Assembly (NCBI RefSeq): GCF_038502225.1
Contig: NC_091325.1
Location: forward strand, 33,082,514 to 33,146,513
DNA from: Cherax quadricarinatus
Taxonomy: Eukaryota > Arthropoda > Malacostraca > Decapoda > Parastacidae
Reading direction: 5' to 3'
Length of the DNA stretch: 64,000 bases
Position 1 is the stretch's first letter, and every line of letters begins with the position of its first letter. Positions 60,791-64,000 of the stretch are shown here, one piece after another. The notes under the pieces were generated by a model. It saw nothing but the letters and a program-made list of their open reading frames with translations. It did no database searches and was not told where the DNA came from. The position numbers and the translations under genes are program-made.

Positions 60791-61984
60791 GCACGACGAG
60801 GCATGGGGTTTTGAGACTGCAGTGCCTCCTTCTTTGTCGAAACTCCGAACGAGGCACACCGCCGTGAACATCAGGGCGGCGCCCCGCATGTCTAGATATA
60901 CTAGGCTCTGGGGAGATCTGGTGGAGGCACCTCGAAGTACCATAGATGACCTCCTCCATCAGGCCCATACAGTAAGACAAGACCTCCCTTTCTTTCTCAG
61001 TATTCTAGCCAGTTTCTGTGGGAAATTGCGAGTGAGTTGATCTGTGTATCTTTGTGCAGTTGGACGGCCACTGACAAGTACGTACCGGCGTCTCCTCGTT
61101 GTTAAGCTTAGAAGCTAGTGTCACTTCCTGCATAGTTATGATAGGGGGTTAATCTCCCCCTTGGAAACAGGAATTTCTGAGGTGCAGGCAGGTCACCAAT
61201 ACCGACTGAATATTGCAGGAATTAAGGTTCCCCTGTGCACGTGGTTCTGAGGGAAAATCCAGAGAGGCTAAAGCTTTAGAAGGTTGAAGACCGGGATACA
61301 TTCTCCAACACCAAGTAAGTTAGTTCTTTATTCGTGCATGCAGGCGAGATTTCATGCATCATCAGTCATTTATGGAAATGTGTCCTATAAGCCACTTGTG
61401 AGGCTGAGGTACCAGCCTCAGGGCTCGGTGTTAACATAGCTTGCTAGGGTAGACAACTCACATGGAGACAATCCAGACAAATTTCCACAACTGTCTTGGT
61501 GCAATTTACTTTTCATAGAAAAACACAATAAGAATTTATCACTTTAAAGGTTTCTCTGCAATGAGCACTGCTAATCTGCAGACGAGTGAAGCTCGTTTGA
61601 TGCAAAGGTGATCAGGTTTTACTCCAAATGAGCCACAGTCATTCTTTATCACTGTACTCAAAAACATAAACAGAAAAGTACACCACTACAACTCATTGTT
61701 GGCTAAACACCAACGTTGATGCATTTTCTGTTCATGATAAAATTAAAGAGCTGCCTGAGTTACCTCTCTACATATTAATTATCTAAAAGGTATACACAAT
61801 AATTTTTAAAAATCGAGAATAAATATTCATTACCACACAGTCTGCTTGATTATTATGAACTGAGAAACTCTGTGAACAGTATTAGTGACCATTATCATAC
61901 ATCTCTATTTTTAAATATGAAATAAACACTTCATAGACAATATATAAACAAAGTCTCCAGAAGCAGTCCAAAATGTTAGTGTAC
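60791..61984. other. Unassigned, no gene recognised
   Basis: A frame at 60789-61040 shows no known motif. The rest is AT-rich. It may contain further BEL/Pao non-coding sequence. Confidence 0.35.
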
Positions 61985-62200
61985 ATTTTATTTTGTGGTA
62001 TATGAATGGTATATCTTTATTGTAGACGTTTCGCCATCCAGTGGCTTTATCAAAACAAATTCTAGGACATGATTAGAAGACAGTAGAACTATATACAAAA
62101 GATGAGGTAATCAGTTCATTAGCCTTGATGTTGCACATGTGTAAATTTTTCAGCTTGTCGGTATTGTATAACTTTCATGTACAACTTGTCAGACACTACA
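61985..62200 (-). repeat. Penelope-like unit with degenerate hammerhead core
   Basis: Minus strand 62056-62018 reads UUGAUAA in place of CUGANGA, then hairpin GCCAC-UGG-AUGGC with one mispair, GAAACGUC, and ACAA pairing with UUGU upstream. The flank CTTGTCGGTATTGTATA near 62155 matches the flank of the pair at 32718. It is a single, decayed copy. Confidence 0.55.
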
Positions 62201-62539
62201 GCATCATGGAATCTTGGTTCAGAGGACATCCACATTACCTCTTCATTGACTCTATCCAATTGATAACTGAGAAAGAGGTGTAATGTAGAACTAAAGACTC
62301 CGTGTACTTGATGTTCTGCCAAAAGTCCATGGTGCCATTCTTAGTCGATAGCATCAGCAATATTTCCATTGTGTCTACACTGCTGATCTTTGGATTAATC
62401 CAGCGACTAGTGCCACATTGTGGAGATCAGCAGCAGAGCTACCTCATCGGTAGCCGTATTGACAGTCACAAAGAAGTGAGTCGAGAACTGCTGTCATATA
62501 CTCAAGATTTTTGCCAGAGAATGACAAGAGTGACAGTGG
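62201..62539. other. Unassigned
   Basis: Probably LINE or Penelope-derived, but frames are too broken for a call. Confidence 0.3.
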
Positions 62540-62760
62540 CCTTTAGGTACTGATTTCCGCTTTGCTTTTCTTGAGAAAATGGGACTATATTTGTCTCTTT
62601 CCACATAGGTCATTTACACTGTGCTAGGCAATGTTGATAGTGCCTGATGATGCCAGCTGGTCTATACATTTACTCAGCAATCTTGAACTTACCCTATCAG
62701 GACCCACAGCCTTTTCTTTGACCAAGTATTTAAATGATGTGCTTTATCCTGTCTTACTTT
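62540..62760 (-). pseudogene. LINE RT N-terminal fragment
   Basis: The minus strand reads AVGPDRVSSRLLSKCIDQLA near 62700-62640, a standard beginning of a LINE RT domain. Flanking codons are degraded, and the assembly gap at 62868 prevents following it upstream. Confidence 0.6.
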
Positions 62761-62867
62761 CACCTCGCATAACTTTGACATAGTTCTTGCTGTAAGCATA
62801 AATGGTTCCCTAACTTGATCAGGAACTTGAATGTCGTCGACAAAGCATTTAGCAGCAAGTCAGTTTT

Positions 62868-62967
62868 NNNNNNNNNNNNNNNNNNNNNNNNNNNNNNNNN
62901 NNNNNNNNNNNNNNNNNNNNNNNNNNNNNNNNNNNNNNNNNNNNNNNNNNNNNNNNNNNNNNNNNNN
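62868..62967. other. Assembly gap (100 N)
   Basis: Exactly 100 N, probably a placeholder of unknown true size. Frames crossing it are not meaningful. Confidence 0.99.
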
Positions 62968-63064
62968 CTTGAAGAGGATTTTTGATTCAACATAATATAG
63001 TTAGGTTGATCACGGACCAGGAGCTGTAGTGTGATATTTGATGGGATATGAGAGTTTTTTTTTT

Positions 63065-64000
63065 TTGTGTGTGTGTGTACTCGCCTAATTGTGGTTGCAG
63101 GGGTCGAAATTCAGCTCCTGGTCCCGCCTCTTCACTGAGTGCTACTAGGTCTTCTCTCTCTGCTTCCTGAGCTTTGTCATACCTCGTTTTGAAGCTATGT
63201 ATGGTTCCTGCCTCCACTACATCACTTGCTAGGCTATTCCACTTCCTGACTACTGAAGAAATACTTCCTAACATCCTTTTGACTCATCTGGGTCTTCAAC
63301 TTCCAATTGTGACCCCATGTTTCTGTGTCCCATCTCTAGAACATCCTGTCTCTATCCACCTTGTCTATTCCACGCAGTATTTTGTATGTTGTTATCATGT
63401 CTCCCCTAACCTTCCTGTCCTCCAGTGTCGTCAGGGCGATTTCCCTTAACCTTTCTTCGTAGGACATTCCCCTTATCTCTGGAACTAACCTTGTAGCAAA
63501 CCTTTGCACTTTCTTTAATTTCTTGGCGTGCTTGATCAAGTGTGGGTTCCAAACAGGTGCTGCATACTTCAGTATGGGCCTGACGTACACGGTGTAGTGT
63601 CTTGAACGATTCATTACTAAGGTATCGGAACGCTATTTTCAGGTTTGCCAGGCGCCCATATGCTGCAGCAGTTATCTATTTGACGTGCGCTTCCGGAAAA
63701 GTGTTCGGTGTTATACTCACCCCAAGACCTTTTTCCTTGAGCGAGGTTTGTAGTCTTTGGCCACCAAGCCTATACTCTGTCTGCTGTCTCTTTTGCCCTT
63801 CCTCGATCTTCATGGCCTTGCTTTTGGCGGGGTTAAATTTGAGGAGCCAGTTACTGGACCAGGTATCCAGTCTGTCCAGGTCTCTTTGTAGTCCTGCCTG
63901 ATCCTTATCTGATTTAATTCTCCTCATTTACTTCACATCATCTGCGAAAAGGGACACTTCTGAGTCTATCCCTTCCATCACGTTATTCACATGTACCAAG
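63065..64000 (-). pseudogene. CR1-like LINE (family A), 3' part
   Basis: Minus strand from the window edge: the catalytic region (frame broken near 63930), SNWLLKFNPAKSKAMKIEEG (near 63850), YVRPILKYAAPVWNPHLIKH (near 63590), LTTLEDRKVRGDMITTYKIL (near 63400) and VVRKWNSLASDVVEAGTIHS (near 63250). The 3' region ends CAATTAGGCGAGTACACACA, with only one terminal unit. Frame changes near 63640 and 63300. It continues beyond the window on the 5' side. Confidence 0.87.

Overview
This 64 kb window looks like repeat-saturated nuclear DNA of a crustacean, probably a decapod. The reasons are very long TA, TG and AAT microsatellites, many CR1-like LINEs, Penelope-like, piggyBac, Tigger, BEL/Pao and Ty3/gypsy elements, and tRNA-derived SINEs. 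The species cannot be fixed from sequence alone. I found no convincing host gene, rRNA, functional tRNA or CRISPR array. Almost every open frame is part of a transposable element, or reads through a microsatellite or minisatellite.

Layout. 0-5 kb: a Penelope-like 3' end, a decayed non-LTR element with a C-terminal PD..D nuclease-like domain, a Penelope GIY-YIG fragment and a CR1-like LINE (family A). 5-8 kb: AT-rich DNA with one tRNA-derived repeat. 8-12.5 kb: a decayed piggyBac transposon that splits an RNase H-bearing LINE. 12.5-14.3 kb: four TA tracts separated by an inverted pair of Penelope-like units with hammerhead-like RNA cores, a nuclease-type LINE tail and a 390 bp MITE. 14.3-19.3 kb: LINE and SINE fragments and three minisatellites. 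19.3-26.0 kb: LTR element copy 1, inserted in a SINE. 26-34 kb: LINE and SINE fragments, a Tigger deletion derivative, and a second hammerhead-bearing inverted pair with a 14 bp target duplication. 34.1-40.5 kb: LTR element copy 2, very young, inserted at the catalytic box of a family A LINE. 42.8-48.1 kb: a BEL/Pao element inserted in a LINE and itself split by a near-perfect 284 bp palindromic SINE. 49-56 kb: LINE fragments, a second palindromic SINE, and a LINE (family B) in which a zinc-finger ORF1 is fused to a reverse transcriptase. 56-64 kb: a nearly complete LINE (family C), a BEL/Pao gag-protease remnant, a Penelope-like remnant, a 100 bp assembly gap and another family A LINE.

The main interest is nesting and RNA structure. 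Several insertions can be dated relative to one another and carry visible target-site duplications. The two LTR elements share gag, then an in-frame UGA-CUA, then protease, integrase zinc domain and RNase H. They lack the integrase core and the reverse transcriptase palm, so they look like a non-autonomous lineage with an integrase-before-RT gene order and possible stop-codon readthrough. Two independent inverted pairs carry hammerhead-ribozyme-like cores with covarying stems.
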